A stretch of DNA of 64,000 bases from Syncephalis plumigaleata (lineage: Eukaryota > Zoopagomycota > Zoopagomycetes > Zoopagales > Piptocephalidaceae). Made by a program: the position numbers and the translations under genes. The DNA lies in assembly GCA_025201365.1 (NCBI GenBank), contig JAIXMF010000012.1:620001-684000 (forward strand), written 5' to 3'. The notes beneath the pieces were generated by a model that did no database searches, was not told where the DNA came from, and worked only from the letters and a program-made list of their open reading frames with translations. Below are positions 38,225-51,862 of the stretch, in pieces (position 1 is the stretch's first letter; the number at the start of each line of letters is the position of its first letter).

Positions 38225-39358
38225 TCATGTATATAGCGTGATCCATTCCAGTAGTTGCTGCCACGTTATTCGTATAGGATGACGTGGTATATTATCGCTA
38301 GCTGGATCAGTGGCAGAGAATGGTAGTGTAATTGCTAATGCCATTAGATGATTGGTATCAAGACGATTTAGTTGAAACTGCCAATGTTTACTGGCAAGCA
38401 TCGAGTTATTGATTTTGACATCAATATCAGAACATAGGATTACCTTCTAATTGCATGAGACATGTATATTAGCAATGCAAACCATGACAAACTGTACACT
38501 CATGTTACCTGTTCATCTTCACTTGATACTATATCCTGTGGATTGGTGAATTGAAAAGACAGCTCATTCAATCGTAGATCCGGATGAGCAATACCCCAAC
38601 CTAGTGACTTGACTGTCGCTTCTTTCAACGCCCATCTAGCCATTAAACCTGACAATGTATGATCTGATTGCATTGCTAACTGTGCACTAATCGTTTGCCA
38701 TTCATCGGATGAAAACTGAATAGTAGTTGATTAGTACTTATTGACGACAATCGACTCTACAGGGAAGCTAACCTGATACTGCATAGAATCCAATAGTTGA
38801 TTAGTGTTACATGTTCCGGTAATGTAGTATCCACTACGTCAACACCAATTGATATGAATGGATGATGATGATTATCTAACTCGATGCACGTATCCTTGCT
38901 TAATAGAATACCACCGAATACAATCCAATCCTGATGATGTGATATGTTAACATCAAATAGTGTTGCATCTACTGAATTGCTTAGCTGTTCATATTTGAAT
39001 TAGAATGGATAGTCTATTATAATAATAACATACCGAGTAGATGGTTTACCATAGATACCTGTAGTCATTCGAATGTCTGACCATACACATTGATGCTGTT
39101 GTATTAGCCAACACCGAACGAGTAGTCTACCGATAAGCGAACGCCATTGATCCACTCGATGACGATATCGACGAATACGATCAGATTCATTGGATGGTAG
39201 CAATTGCAACCACGATTCAAGTAACTATATCCATTTGAAACGCGCATTATAATACATAATAAATAACTGTTACGTAAATGATAGATAAATAAAATTACCT
39301 GCTCATTTGATGGGATATCATTCAGATTAAAGCACCATAGATCAATATGAAAACGCAT
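38225..39358 (-). CDS. LYS5: 4'-phosphopantetheinyl transferase (Lys5/AASDHPPT type)
   Basis: Transfers phosphopantetheine from CoA to carrier domains, such as Lys2 in lysine synthesis. Exon 1 is 39358-39299 (MRFHIDLWCFNLNDIP) and exon 2 begins at 39224 (LLESWLQLLPSNESDRIRRY). Further exons carry the FDVNISHHQDWIVFGG strand pattern and the metal-binding GVDVVD. Next come ARWALKEATVKSLGWGI with the catalytic W-x-x-K-E-A-x-x-K, and finally HWQFQLNRLDTNHLMALAI before TGA at 38225. Order and spacing match the family. At least four introns split it. Which carrier proteins it serves is inferred; fungi of this type often have a single broad enzyme. Confidence 0.85.
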
Positions 39359-41880
39359 ATTACTAATAGCAAATAAAGAAATGATGAGATGTGTATGTAT
39401 GTATAAATGTTATTCAATTTATTAGATGCAATAATCAATTATAATAAGCCATGCTTATCATCATGTATATATAATCCATACCTAATAATACGAAATAATT
39501 AGTATCATTGCTAAAGTAATCATAGTTTACAATAATGCATAACATATGCATATGTATGTATGTGTGCGCATCAGTAGAGTGAGAAAGTTTCCGCAATACA
39601 TTAACACATTGATAGTGTCAATGATCAGTATTAGCATAGAATAGGCATCATAGCACAACAGACAGGTAGGGAAGGGGAATAGAGAGAGAGAGAGAGTACT
39701 CACCTGTTCTATAATAAAGTAGTCGAATGCATAAGAACTTGATGCCTTCTTGTAGTAAATCTAATCAATAATCAATAACAAGATATTAGTATTTGTAGCT
39801 ATTAACAATAACAAATGATTATCATTGGCAAGAGCAACAACGGAATAGAATCAGCAGTTATAATATCAACACTGATGGATATCTTCAGGATTTGATGATA
39901 CACTAATTGTACATCTTGTTCTATCCGATGTATAAAGAAAGAAAAAGCAAGAAAAGAAGAGAGAGGCCAGTTCATTTGTTACATTGTTCAGTAATGTTAT
40001 AGTTCTTACCTTTTATTCTTTGTTTCCACAGGAAATGAATGACTTCTTGTTAATAATGATGATTACTTGACGAGAAAGGAGGATAATCTAGTATCAACAT
40101 GTATATGATTAGCTATTGTTATTGACATTTGGATATTGAGCAATAAGGAGAGCAAGTATCATATGGCAATGGATCCATGCATGTAATATATGTTTCAGAA
40201 TAAAAAAGGCTGTTTGCTTAAAGGCTCTACACTGAGTGGCACGTGTTTATCACGTCCAGTCTTTCGCCTGGGGCGACAAGCAATCATCATAATACGCGTT
40301 ACAGCAACAAGTGTAGATACTGGCGAGTAGTAGTTACAAGTGAAGTAGTCAGTAACACTTACCACAAGAACAAGACGGCAGGAGTAGTAGTATGTGGTGA
40401 CGGTGTCAGTAAGAAATAACAACGAAAGGAAATACAACGCGGATAAAGAAGAAAGAAGGCGTTTCGTAGTGGATGACTAGAGGCGCGGATCAAGTGTGAT
40501 ATCTGTTGTGCTTTATACGACAACATGAAAGAAGAAAAAATAGAAAAAACAATTAATTGACATGGGGTGACCCCTAGGCGGGATTATACGACGTTCATTC
40601 ATGCTGTTGACTGCTTCTAGACGAATTTGAATCCAAATTGACTTGCTTAACGAGACAGACCTTTTCTGGCGCATTGTTACAAACACTCCGCCATGAAATA
40701 CCATACTCGTGCTTGTAGTAGTAGTAGTAACAGTAGTAACAGTGATCCACAATCCATGCCATATCATGTCAATACGGAGTAAGTTGATAGTGCCAGCACT
40801 GAGCAATATGTCAACTATTATTAGTAGTAGGGTGATTGAATTACTGACACGTAAAACGGTTCGTACACATCCGCTCAACCACCTACGAGTATATCCTCTT
40901 CTTTCCTCTTCTTCTTCTCATACTCATTGTCTTACGTCTACACTTATTCATCTTGCTCATTTTCAATTGCTTGGCTTTATCGCTACACTCGTGCCAACAC
41001 TCTATCTACCATTATTCTGCTATCACTTTTCTTTAAGCAAACGATTTATTTTACTTCAATTGAATGACAACTATCGTGTGCTGGTCATACAATCATACCA
41101 TTACTACTACTACTACTAGCGAGTAAATAACTACGAAGAAACAAAAGTGAATTCATAGGAAAAAAGAAAGAAGAAACCTCGTAGTAGTTGTAGTAGTAGA
41201 CTGCCAAGTTACGTTACGTTTCTATCTTTTACCGAGTAAGTACAAAGTAGGAAGGATAGAGAATCCGGTTCCTTTCATAGATATGCATATCAATTGTCAT
41301 TCCATGTAGAGATGTCGCTTCATTTGATTCGTTACAACATTACTTGTCTCATTGCATACTTCATTCCTACCTTGAATACAATCTCTCGATACTTCAAAGT
41401 TGATTAATTGCTACATTCATATCCTACACTTGTTTGTTGTGTCCTCGAGAGGGTGGCTGTACTTTCTATAAACGTTGGTGTGTATTTGTGTATTTGTGTA
41501 TTTGTGCAGACTTTTCTCTCTCTCTCCTCATCCTCATCCTCTCTCGTGTAAATATGCATGAGTATGCGGATATGTATCGATGATATTCATGCCTATTCTG
41601 GTTCCATAATCCGTCCTTTTTTGTCACTCATCTTTCGTATCACTTTTATATATTAACTCCTGCCGTCGTCGTCGTCGTTATTGAACTCCTTTATTCCTTT
41701 TATTCTCAAGTAATCTTGCCATCTCTTATTTAATATTGATTGTACTGCTGATCTATTCTATTCTGCTTTACTTATTGTTGCTACTACTTCTACTATATTA
41801 TTACTATTATTATCTTCTGTTATTATTGACAACTGTGATTTGTATTTGCGGTTGAATAGTAATTGCCATCCCTTTTAGAG
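39359..41880. other. intergenic, no firm gene
   Basis: About 2.5 kb. It has GA runs (39680-39700, 39940-39960), a GTAGTAGTAGTAG block near 40710-40735 and CTTCTTCTTCT near 40900. The open frame at 40709-41119 starts in a GTA repeat and has no domain features; I do not call it. Confidence 0.5.
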
Positions 41881-42235
41881 TCATCTTGACTGACATCTCA
41901 CAGATTGTTGATAGCGTTGACCTTTCGTGTAATTATTGGGCCTCTACTCGTTTATCGATTGCTCACAGTATTGTTACTATTCTGGTCGTGTTGACTCTGT
42001 ATTTATTGCTTGTTGAACGTATGTGTATCTATTTATTATCTATCTATTTATCTACTACTATGATGGATAGATTATATTACTTTCATATCTAATCATGTTC
42101 ATGGCTAACTAACTTATCATTTGGTATATATGTATCACATCACATCATCACATCACATCGCATCATATCACATTACATTGCCAATCATTTCTCCTTTTTA
42201 TAGAGAATCAGGGTGATTAAAAGAAACACAATAGT
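41881..42235 (+). other. possible small exon pair encoding one membrane helix
   Basis: An open stretch (about 41886-42018) encodes a hydrophobic helix (SIVTILVVLTLYLLLVE) and ends at a GTATGT donor. The next acceptor-like TATAG at about 42204 would add only a few residues before a stop. There is no clear ATG in frame, so it may be an internal exon or a false call. It lies just upstream of the tetraspanin. Confidence 0.22.
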
Positions 42236-42342
42236 TTGATACATATATATTCAACGGCTGGACCTCTTATCGCGTATTCTTTTATCTTCTACTGCTACTG
42301 CTACTACTGGTGTCGACACTTTTGCGCATCAATCAGTTCATC

Positions 42343-43117
42343 ATGGCGATTCAAAAAAGCGTTCGTATTATGTTCATGGTAACGAACACCATATTCTTTG
42401 CTGCGGGTATTGCCTGCGTAAGTATCGGAGCATTCTTCGAGACCAATCCCTATGCCAGACGGAATGCCGTAGTATCACAGGATAACATTCGAAGTAAGTA
42501 ACCATCACAGCGATACTTACCAATCAACACCTAGTCTAACATATGATGTGTACACTTCATTCTAACCCACCCGTTCAGGTCTCATCTCGATTGGTGCTCT
42601 CGTACTATTCTCTAGTCTAGTGGGCTATTTCGGCTTTATGAAACCCATTGTACGTAAACCTATACTCATCTCCTTTAGTGTAGCCGTGGTTAGTATCATC
42701 ATTGTCCTAGTGGTCATGGGTATTCATGTCTGGTACACGACACTTACCATGTACGATGACTTTGCCGTTCACTGGCGAGGATGGGATGCCTCCCTACGTA
42801 ATGGTTTCCAGGAGTTTAAACCGGAATCACGCTGCTGTGGCTACGCGAATCGTTACGACTTTCCAGCGCCAAACGATTTCTGCGGTCCTTCCACGCCTGC
42901 CACTATCCCGGGATGTCGTGATCTCATCTACTCATATGCTAGTTCCTATCTGACCAACATCTACACGTGTATTTTCCTATTCGTATTTGTTGCCATTCTT
43001 GATTTCCTCACAGTTATCATGGTGATTCAAGCGGCCAACGAAGAAGAACGATACGAGAGAATGTCTCGAAAGCGTCTACTCCACGATACTAGTGAACTCA
43101 GAATGCAGTATCTATAA
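42343..43117 (+). CDS. tetraspanin-like membrane protein
   Basis: Two exons, 42343-42493 and 42579-43117, join in phase with no frame break to give 229 residues. Four hydrophobic helices are visible: MFMVTNTIFFAAGIACVSIG; LISIGALVLFSSLVGYFGF; ISFSVAVVSIIIVLVVMG; and the last TM, IFLFVFVAILDFLTVIMVI. Between TM3 and TM4 lies a large extracellular loop with the hallmark Cys-Cys-Gly (RCCGYANRYDF) and two further cysteines, as in tetraspanins. The fungal members known best (Pls1, Tsp2, Tsp3) act in appressorium function or membrane organisation. I cannot say which class this is. The upstream ATG choice is the only ATG in frame. Confidence 0.88.
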
Positions 43118-43960
43118 AGTGATCCTACTTACAGTCACTACTATCACCGCTACTACTGTTATGAAAATTAATCTGTTTTTCTAATTACACCGTCGTTATT
43201 ATACACCATCATTCGTGCTTTCAGCAGTTGTCATTGCGTAATACATTGTCATTGCTATTCTTTATGCTGATAGTTGTCGCATAATTATCATGGAAATATA
43301 AAGAGAAACTAGGCATTATATAGTATTCATATACTGTTCCTGTCTATGACGATTAATTGCCTGTTTGATACAAGCGATAGATATCAATCCTTCTCTCTCT
43401 CTCTCTATTTCTGATATAATGCTGTTTCCCACTTTATTTCTACATAATTATGATATGCAATCCTCATCTAGTATAGTAAACGATATGCTTCTTTACTATG
43501 ATACATCTCCATCATTATTAGTGTAGTTAACGTCTATAAAAGTAAAAGTGATGTATGCTTATGCTTCATCTATATATATATATATATTAGTAAATGGTAA
43601 GAGCACACATGTATACCACAAACATATCTATTTGCACATCTATTAATATACTGGGCTACTACAAAAGAATCACATTGCCGTGCAAAAGCCAAGGCATACA
43701 CATCCGATAATACACCACATTCTATTCCCGCTTTTATCCCGCTTATCGCTCAACTTGTTTTCTTTCTCGCCACATCAAAGAATTATTCGTGTCCAGCTAT
43801 TAGGATAACTTCAATTCTATTAGTACTGAGTCGTTAGATTAGGTTTATTCACTGTAAGCTATTATATGCCAATATGCAAACGCATATATACTAATACTAT
43901 TAGCGTAAAGATAGTCAACAAGTAGTATTCTTCCATAAGCAACGCTTACCTCTGTTAATA
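43118..43960. other. intergenic, no gene seen
   Basis: 3' region of the tetraspanin gene and probable promoter of the Skt5-like gene. It has a CTCTCT run near 43390 and a (TA)n run at about 43571-43587. No open frame stands out. Confidence 0.6.
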
Positions 43961-46900
43961 ATGGAGAACGCAGGTGGTATAGCAGTGACACCACAAAGTG
44001 ATGTCTCGTCATCACAGCAACAGCAACGCAACCATTATCGTTGACATTACGTGGACCAAGACCGCCACCTAACTGGAATACAGGCAGTACAGGACGTAAT
44101 ACAGCAGCGGGTCGTGCACGAGTTCAATTACACACAGCTCCACTGCTAATCATAATAGTAGACCGGCCATACCCGATTTCAATCCTGATACTAGTAGTAT
44201 AGCATCGGATAGTGACCGGCCGATAAAGGCCAATGTATCCATAGGAGATGAATCAGCTATGCTAGCCTCTAATATGAGCTATAACATAGTGCATTACACC
44301 AACGGGTACATTATCTCGTTATCTCGTTAGTAACGGATTTATACCAGCTCAGTTGAACTCATTTACCTCAGCTACGATCAACTCAACTGGACGTGCCTTT
44401 GGACCGAGGGCTGCTCCATTTGTAGCCAAGAATACACTGCAAGTACAACAGCAACAACTGTCACCATCATCATCATCAGACTTGCTAACTACTGAAGCAA
44501 CTACGTCAAATGATACACTATCCAACTATGATGATATGGAGGACGAGGATGAAGAGGAACTACTCGATAAAGTGGTCAAGGCAGCTCGTGCACAATTGGC
44601 TCAACAACGACAGACCATCAGCAATAATGGAGGGAGGACAGCTCTGATATCGAAGATAGCGACGGTGAAGATGATATTCTAAGTGTACTTATGGCCATGG
44701 AATCACTAACAACAAAGGATCCATCTCCCGTACTTGTTGATTCTCCATCTGCATCATCCTCTAAAGGTGCTACGAATACACCCTCAACAGAAGTAGTAGA
44801 GATGCAGTCAGTGCCGGTAGCTGCCACCACTGCTCTGTTTGTAGCTAGTGCCAAAGAGGAGAGAATAGTAGAAGCAACGGAATCATCCCCGGCTGTATCC
44901 ACTAGTCATATTGGCCATCCCTCTAGTGCTATATCCGCTACTCTTCATGACCTATCCTCATCTACTACACATAGTACAGCAGGACAAGTAGTCAATAATC
45001 CATTACCTAGTCCACCATCCCCACATCAAACAACGATACCACAACGAGTAGAAGAGACTCATCCACCTAGTGCTGTATCGTCTACATCACTTGCTGCTGA
45101 TTATGTTAATCAACCATTACCACCTATTCCTACATCACCATCATTCAATCCACTACAACAACAACAACAACAGCAACAGCTTCATATACAGACTAATCGT
45201 ATCGAACAAGAACCATATCAACGACCACCCTCTCATCCACCCTCACCTGCATCCGTGCCAACATTAGCTCGACCTGCTTCTGTTCAATCGCAACAATCTC
45301 ATTCATCATCAGCAATGAATAACAGTAATAGTAATAGTAATAGTCGTCCTTTGTATTCTAACTCACGTCCTCCTCCAATCCATCGTCTTCTCATCCATCA
45401 CCGCATATGGCACCGGGACATCCACCGGTTAAGGCAGCATTAGCTGGTCCTCCTCCACCACAACCACAACTACATGCAACACCGCCTAAACGAGTTGGTG
45501 GTTCTAGTGTGAATGGTGAAGCACTACGCGCCACGCTTATTCGACCATTATCAATGGATGTACTGGAACGAATGCGATCTGATCTAGTTGGATCACAAGA
45601 TCCCGCGCAACAAATAAGATTTGCACGATTCGCACAATGTACCGCAGAGAGTATGCCAATGTCGGGTACACCGGTGAATGATCCGCGTAAACGTTTATTA
45701 GACGATGCATTTGCTATTATTGATCGATTGGCAAAAGCGAATAATGGTGAAGCCGTCTACATTAAGGGTACCTGGTATGCCGCGGGTAAGATGGGTAATA
45801 CACGCGATGCGGATAAGGCACTCAAGTATTACCAACGTGCCGCTAAACTCGGCTATCCCAAGGCCAGTTTCCAGATTGGTCGTCACTACGAGAATGATCC
45901 GAATCGTGCCATGCAATTCTATCAACGTGCCTCGGCACTCGGTGATGCCGATGCCAATTATCGTATGGGTACCATTTATCTTAACGGAGATCTCAAACAG
46001 AAACCTAATCCAAGTCAAGCGTTAAAATACTTGAAACGAGCAGCTACAGGTGCTGACCATCAGCTAAAGCTGCCTTACTACTCGCTGAACTACTCGCTGA
46101 TCGTAATGCCGAATTACGAATTGATCCATTGGATAGAGATGCCAATGAAGCGGTGCACATGTATCATATTGCCGCGGAACTAGAGGTAGCAGTGGCACAA
46201 CGGGAACTTGGACGTATCTACGAGGATGGTCTATTGGGTTGTCCGCGTGATCCCGCTCTATCCGCATCGTGGTTCCAACGTGCGCTGATAGTGGTGATGC
46301 CATCGCGGCATTGGCCATGAGTGCCTGGTGTATTAAAGGTGTACCCGGTAGATTCGATCGTGATGATCGTGCCGCATTCGAATGGTGTCGTAAAGCGGTG
46401 GAACAAGGATTGGCCGATGCTGAATACGCATTCGGCTACTATCACGAAGCGGGTATCGGTGTACAAATGGACAAAGACGTGGCAATGGCGTGGTTCCGTA
46501 AGGCAGCAGCCGGTGGTAGTGCACTAGCCCGTGAACGCCTACAACAATTAGAGAGTGGTAGTATGAATAGTAACATGATGATGTCTAATCATCAGAAACC
46601 ACCACCTATCATACCCGGTTATGGACACTTACCACCACCACCACCATCTAATACAAGTGCAAGTGCTGCTACAACACATTATCAAGCAGCAGGGCCTCCA
46701 TCTAACATTACTATGAATCATCAACAAGGCTATCCATCTAATATGATGTCACCTACATCACCATCAGGTCCATTAGGTGCATCATTTAATCCACCACCAC
46801 CTCCACAACAACCACCTCCATCATTGCATCATCCATATCATCATAATGGCCCTCCTGCTAATTATATGGCAATGTCAGGATATGGTGGACAACCACAACC

Positions 46901-47018
46901 ACAACAGCCACCACCACCACCACAACATCGTCCATCTATGGGATATGGACAAGGATTACCCTATCATCAGGGACCACCACCACAACAATCACCACAACAA
47001 CCACCTTATCGAAGATAA
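43961..47018 (+). CDS. Sel1-repeat protein, Skt5/Chs4-like chitin synthase regulator
   Basis: In yeast, Skt5/Chs4 recruits and activates the chitin synthase Chs3 at the bud neck. Here a long disordered N-terminal half (Ser, Pro, Gln-rich; a Gln run near 45155-45180) leads to a conserved entry (ALRATLIRPLSMDVLERMRS, QIRFARFAQ). At least seven Sel1 repeats then follow, such as ALKYYQRAAKLGYPKASFQI, RAMQFYQRASALGDADANYR and AFEWCRKAVEQGLADAEYAF (about 45750-46540). A Pro/Gln/His-rich tail ends in PPYRR. There is no CaaX box at the C-terminus, unlike yeast Skt5, so prenylation is not expected. Several one-base breaks occur (near 44035, 44140, 44330, 44635, 45390, 46060 and 46290). The start ATG and the disordered half are less certain than the repeat region. 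Confidence 0.82.
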
Positions 47019-47176
47019 ATAGTTAAATAAAATCAATCGTATTATAAGATATTATCTAATTGATTAAGTATTAATGGTTAATTATAATTTTATTTGAAAT
47101 GGTTTTAAAAGTATATATATATAAAACACATACATGACTAAATAGATAGATATAGGGTAATAATAATGATAATGAT

Positions 47177-50100
47177 CTATGGCATACTGATATACTTTCC
47201 TGAATTGATTTGAATATGAGCAGATGTAATATTGGCATCTTCTGTTTGTACTAGAATGTTAGATATTCCTAATGGACCTATCATTGATGTGATACTATCC
47301 TCGTTAAGTGTTGTATAACTAGTATCGAAACGTACGGCAATGGGTGGTAGTGTGGCTTGTTCGTCGAGTGCAGTTCGTGTGACAAGTCGAGCGAGTATAC
47401 GACGTGGTGTATGATCACTCGATGTCATATCCTCGTCTATTTGCCATAATAATTTCGATTGTACTTCATCCCATATACCGGATGGACGTGCTTGTACTTG
47501 TATGACATTGTTGCTATCACCATCACCATTACTACTACTGCCTAGTTCATGTAATGGTAATAGGAATGATAGATTCTTCAATGTTGCATTGGATAATCGT
47601 GTACAATGTGGATTACGTCGATATTGAATGGCGAGTGAAATGCCATTCGTTTCAATTCGCCATGCTGCTTGCACTAATAATGGAGTCTCTTGTAAACCGG
47701 TGGAATGTACCTGCCAAGTGGCAATGGCACTAGTAGTGGTTGCTTCCCTAGTTAATGGACAAACAAGTGATACGGGTTCTTGTAGATTAACCGATGATAA
47801 TGTGGCATCAGTATTGAGAATCTTTAATTCGTGTAAGGATGCTTCACTATTATCACTATAAGATGGTGCTGATAATACTAGAATGCATGCTTGTCCCGTG
47901 GATGCACCATCATCTTCCTCATCATCATTCATAGTAGGTCGAGCATGTAGTTCACCATGAATGACCGTTTTCATTGGTAGACCTGTGGATTGACAAATAG
48001 CGTGAATGGTCTCATTCATCGTAAGTTGAATACTAGGTTTACTCGATGATATCACGGTAGTAGGCACGAGTGATGGTGTTGCCGGTTGAATGGCAATTGA
48101 TGGTGCAAATGGATTGTACTGATTACGATTAGCTGATTCATGATTGAGTACAGACACAGAATCAACTGAGGTGGCAAATGGATTACGCTTACTCAGTGAA
48201 TTGGGCGATGTTGGTGGATTGAGCGATGACATGGATATGGAAGTGTCGAACGTTTCCTCTTCCGTTTGCTCGGGTTCCGCCACATAAATAATGGGCTCCT
48301 GTTGCGATAATGGCGATGAAGAACCCGAGACAGGTTGGAATACCGGTGCTAGAGAGGATGACTTTTTACCGGTTACCTCCAAGGATAGACTACGTGCTAC
48401 TTGTTGGAATTTCGATGGATCTACCGCGGCCGATGCTCGTCTCGTTTCAGGATCTCGCGTAGAGCTACGACGCGTAATACGACGTTGTAATCCTAAAGAA
48501 CGCTCTGTCTTCAACGGTGAATGACCACCCGATGACACGTTCGTGGCAGACAAGCGAGGAGAATCGGGCGTGTCAACGGGCGACGATGAAGTCGACTGTT
48601 CATGGGTGGATGTGGAACTAGAATACATGGATGCCGGTCTACTTATTATAAGTAAAATATACATAGATGATATTCATAATTATATAATAACTTACCGAAC
48701 TGCTGACAGATTAAGACGAGTGGGTAGTAATTTAGTAGTATTGACTATGACACTAGGTTCATTCAATGTCTTATCATGACCATTAACATCAGACTGAGAG
48801 GATGTGATATCTGTGTCACTGTCAGTCGTCGAATGAGCAGGACAATCCAATGAAGCGTGAGCTATTTTGGGAGAGTCATTCAAGTGACTACTATTACTAC
48901 TAGTAATGGTGTGACTAGGTTCCGGATAAGGAGTGGAGACTGTTGTGACACTAGTAATAGTCGTATCTACTGTAGTGGATAATATACTATTGTCTTCTTC
49001 TTCATTGCTATTATTATTAGTGCCATTCATTGTCACTACAATTGGATTATTACTAGTTGTTGCTGAGGAATGAGTGTCCAATTCAGTAGTTGAGCCATTA
49101 ACGGATATTGTAAGATCGACTTCCTTTACTTCCGATAATGGACGTGGTATCTAATTAGCATCATTACATTAACCGAATAAACATTTAGTCAGTCTATAAT
49201 ATACTTACCTCGGATGTTTTATTTGCAACTTGCGTGTCATGTCGTAGATCCACACGAGAGGGTGTTGCCGACTTGGAATGTGCAGGAATACTATCGTTTG
49301 ACGTGCTAATACGTGGCGAGGTACCATTCGGTAGTGATAAGGTGGAGCGTTGTACGCTAACTGACGACCTACCGATGGTGTCATTCATGTAAACGCCTCC
49401 TCTATAGGAACTGCCATTAATGCTCGTGCCTACCGATGAGGAGCACACGCGAGCAATATCCTCCTCGGGATCGAAATCGAATGCTATCGCTAGAGTACGA
49501 TCAAGTAACTCGGTGTAGGTTCGAGCGGCATCCGATTGCAATGATTGTAAACGTGTAATCGACTCCTTTAGATTATTCAACCGTACACGATCAAGCGTTT
49601 CATAGCGTAATAACAATGTACTAGCATCCGTTGCCATTGTGCGCGCAAATCATCGATACGCACCGTGAGATCGGCCATACGACGTTCATTACCTGATGCC
49701 GACATCATTATGGCTAGACCGGTGGCCGAACCTTTACGAGCCTTCACTAGTTTATTCTCCTTATCCTCCAACTCTTTGGCCACTTTCTGTGCCGCATTAT
49801 CCAGTTGTCGAATAGCTAGCCAGGTAGTTTCGTTATTGGCACATTCGCGTATGGGTCTCTCCACTTGATCCAGTAGATCTTCCGCGAATTTAAGATGCAA
49901 CGTTGCCGTCTCCTCCCATTCCGATTGATACGACCCCATAACTCGCCAAACATGCCTAGGTACTCGGCATCGACCGCGGCACGCCACGTCGTACTAGTCG
50001 TTGTATTTGTTTGGCATATTGTTCCTCCACCGCTGCCCTACTCGTTATTTATTAGCTATGTGACAACTAGCTGTCTAACAATATTAACTTACCGTTCACG

Positions 50101-50291
50101 TAATAGAGCCGCAACATCGTCATGTAATATACGAGCCTTTTTATAACGAGTAGAAAAGTGATCAAGCACTTGTCTGGGTCGTCGACCATCCTAATTTACA
50201 CTTTATAATTAGCAATATGCCAGAGCTATTACACCGTCCTACCACTCTTCTATTAATGTTCGCTTACCAAAAAAACCGTCTCATACACCAT
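47177..50291 (-). CDS. muniscin (Syp1/FCHo-like endocytic F-BAR protein)
   Basis: Early endocytic adaptor that bends membrane through an F-BAR domain and binds cargo through a C-terminal mu-homology domain. Exons: 50291-50268, 50190-50093, 50037-49209, 49150-48696 and 48638-47177. The N-terminus (MVYETVFL, DGRRPRQVLDHFSTRYKKAR) matches the fungal F-BAR start. Coiled-coil helices follow, such as ETATLHLKFAEDLLDQ and LDNAAQKVAKELEDKENK. The middle is Ser/Thr-rich and disordered and carries two NPF motifs (near 48190 and 48110), which bind EH-domain endocytic proteins. The last 250 residues fit the mu-homology fold, ending HIQINSGKYISMP. Breaks from single lost bases occur near 49995, 49930 and 49610. 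The first exon is only eight codons. Confidence 0.85.
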
Positions 50292-51097
50292 CGTAGTAAG
50301 TTAGGAACAAATGCAGTAGTGGCAGTAGCAGCAGTAGAATTGTCGTGGCGCAGTGTTGCTTTTTAGAATAATGAAAGTATGCGAAAATAGAAACAAGTAC
50401 GGTGTCCGTGGCAACGGGAATAATCAAGCGGAGAAGCGTAGCATGTAAGAAGAGGAGTGTGCGCTTCAACAACAGAAAACAGCTCAGACACGACGTGAAG
50501 AGTTGAAACAGTCGTCTATGCTGTTGTAACAATAGGTGTACTAGGAATTATGAGAGATTTAAAAATGCTATTTGCCGTTATAGTTAGAAAGAAGGAAAAA
50601 GGTTAGAAGACAAGGTAGACATGGTGTATGGCACATATACACATACGCATACACACGCAGAGGGATGAGCGCACACACGCATACACGCATACACACATCC
50701 ATACACACACATTCGACTAGCTTGTTCCATCAGGCTGAGTTTGTGCCACGTGAATGGTTAAACGAGTAGTATGAGTGGCAGAGGAGGGAACACTATGCAC
50801 GGAATATAATAGACAAAAGTAATGCTACGTCTTATATATTCATCTATTGAATAACGATTATTATTATTATTACTGCACTGATACATTTAGGAGTAAGAGG
50901 GAATCCTTGCATATGCCTATTCTCTCCTTGACAAGTAAAGGCTTGTATGTTTATTTGTCTACAAAGATCAATATAGGTAATTTGTGGATTATTGATTTGA
51001 CCCTGTATTTTCAGTATCTACAAATATTTTATCATTACTTTTCCCTTGTTCATCCAAACCTTAAACAGACGCTATAGTTGCATTATATTCGAATAGC
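50292..51097. other. intergenic between divergent genes
   Basis: Shared upstream region of the muniscin (minus) and SOSS-B-like (plus) genes. It contains an ACACATACGCATACAC-type run (about 50637-50710). No gene is supported. Confidence 0.55.
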
Positions 51098-51862
51098 ATG
51101 AATTCAATGTTAATCGGTCCCGGCTTAGATCCTAGTAAGCGTCTAACGCCAATACGCGAGCTACGTCCTATGATGCGAACACTTAACTGCGAGGTCATTG
51201 TTCTGGAGAAAGGTACAGTTCAATAAACGCTTTCTTTTACGTATAAGCTGGTCTCTGTATTTACGTCAAGTATATGTACATGTATACAATAGTTCGACCG
51301 GAATTAGGTATGCGTGATGGCAAAGTACTAAATACATTCTGGGTAGCTGATCGTACGGGATCAGTCGTGCTCGATATTTGGGGCGAGCCGGGTACTATGG
51401 TGCGTGTTGGTGATATTCTACGCATAACGAACGGGTAAGTTATGGCTTGAGCAAAGAAATAAGACGAGACGAGATAGAATAGGACTAACTCGTACTCATA
51501 CGTACAATATAATACCTTCTTAGAGAGGCTAAACTCTTTCGCGATAAACTTCATCTGGCTCCTACCCGATCGTATGGACGAGTGCGTCGTATTGGCCAGT
51601 AAGCATGCTTGATATACACATAGATGATTGTTACATTAGCTTATTCGATACCATCTTAAGGGATACGTTTCACTTTAATGAAACCTACAATGTTAGCGCA
51701 TTCGACTGGACAACCAATCCTGATCGACCAGGCCTCATAGTAAGTTGTGCTAGAGGATAGTAAATCTAAGGAATACTAATATATATAAATATATATATAT
51801 GTTACTACTACTAGGTATCTAACACGAAGACAGAATATCCCTCCACAGCAGGTCGACAATGA
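51098..51862 (+). CDS. SOSS-B/NABP-like single-stranded DNA-binding OB-fold protein
   Basis: Five exons, 51098-51212, 51293-51434, 51524-51598, 51661-51739 and 51815-51862, join in phase to give 152 residues with no break. The protein follows the SOSS subunit B pattern: RELRPMMRTLNCEVIVLEKG, then VLNTFWVADRTGSVVLDIWG, then VRVGDILRITNGEAKLFRDK, and DTFHFNETYN near the end. Human SOSS-B (hSSB1/NABP2) binds single-stranded DNA at damage sites. In fungi such proteins are scattered, so the partner complex (INTS3/SOSS-C) is uncertain. The last exon adds a short Thr/Ser-rich tail. Confidence comes from the OB-fold core and clean splicing. Confidence 0.8.

Noticed and set aside
40709-41119. 136-codon open frame
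   Set aside because: Starts in a GTA repeat, ends in a Tyr run, no motif; likely chance.
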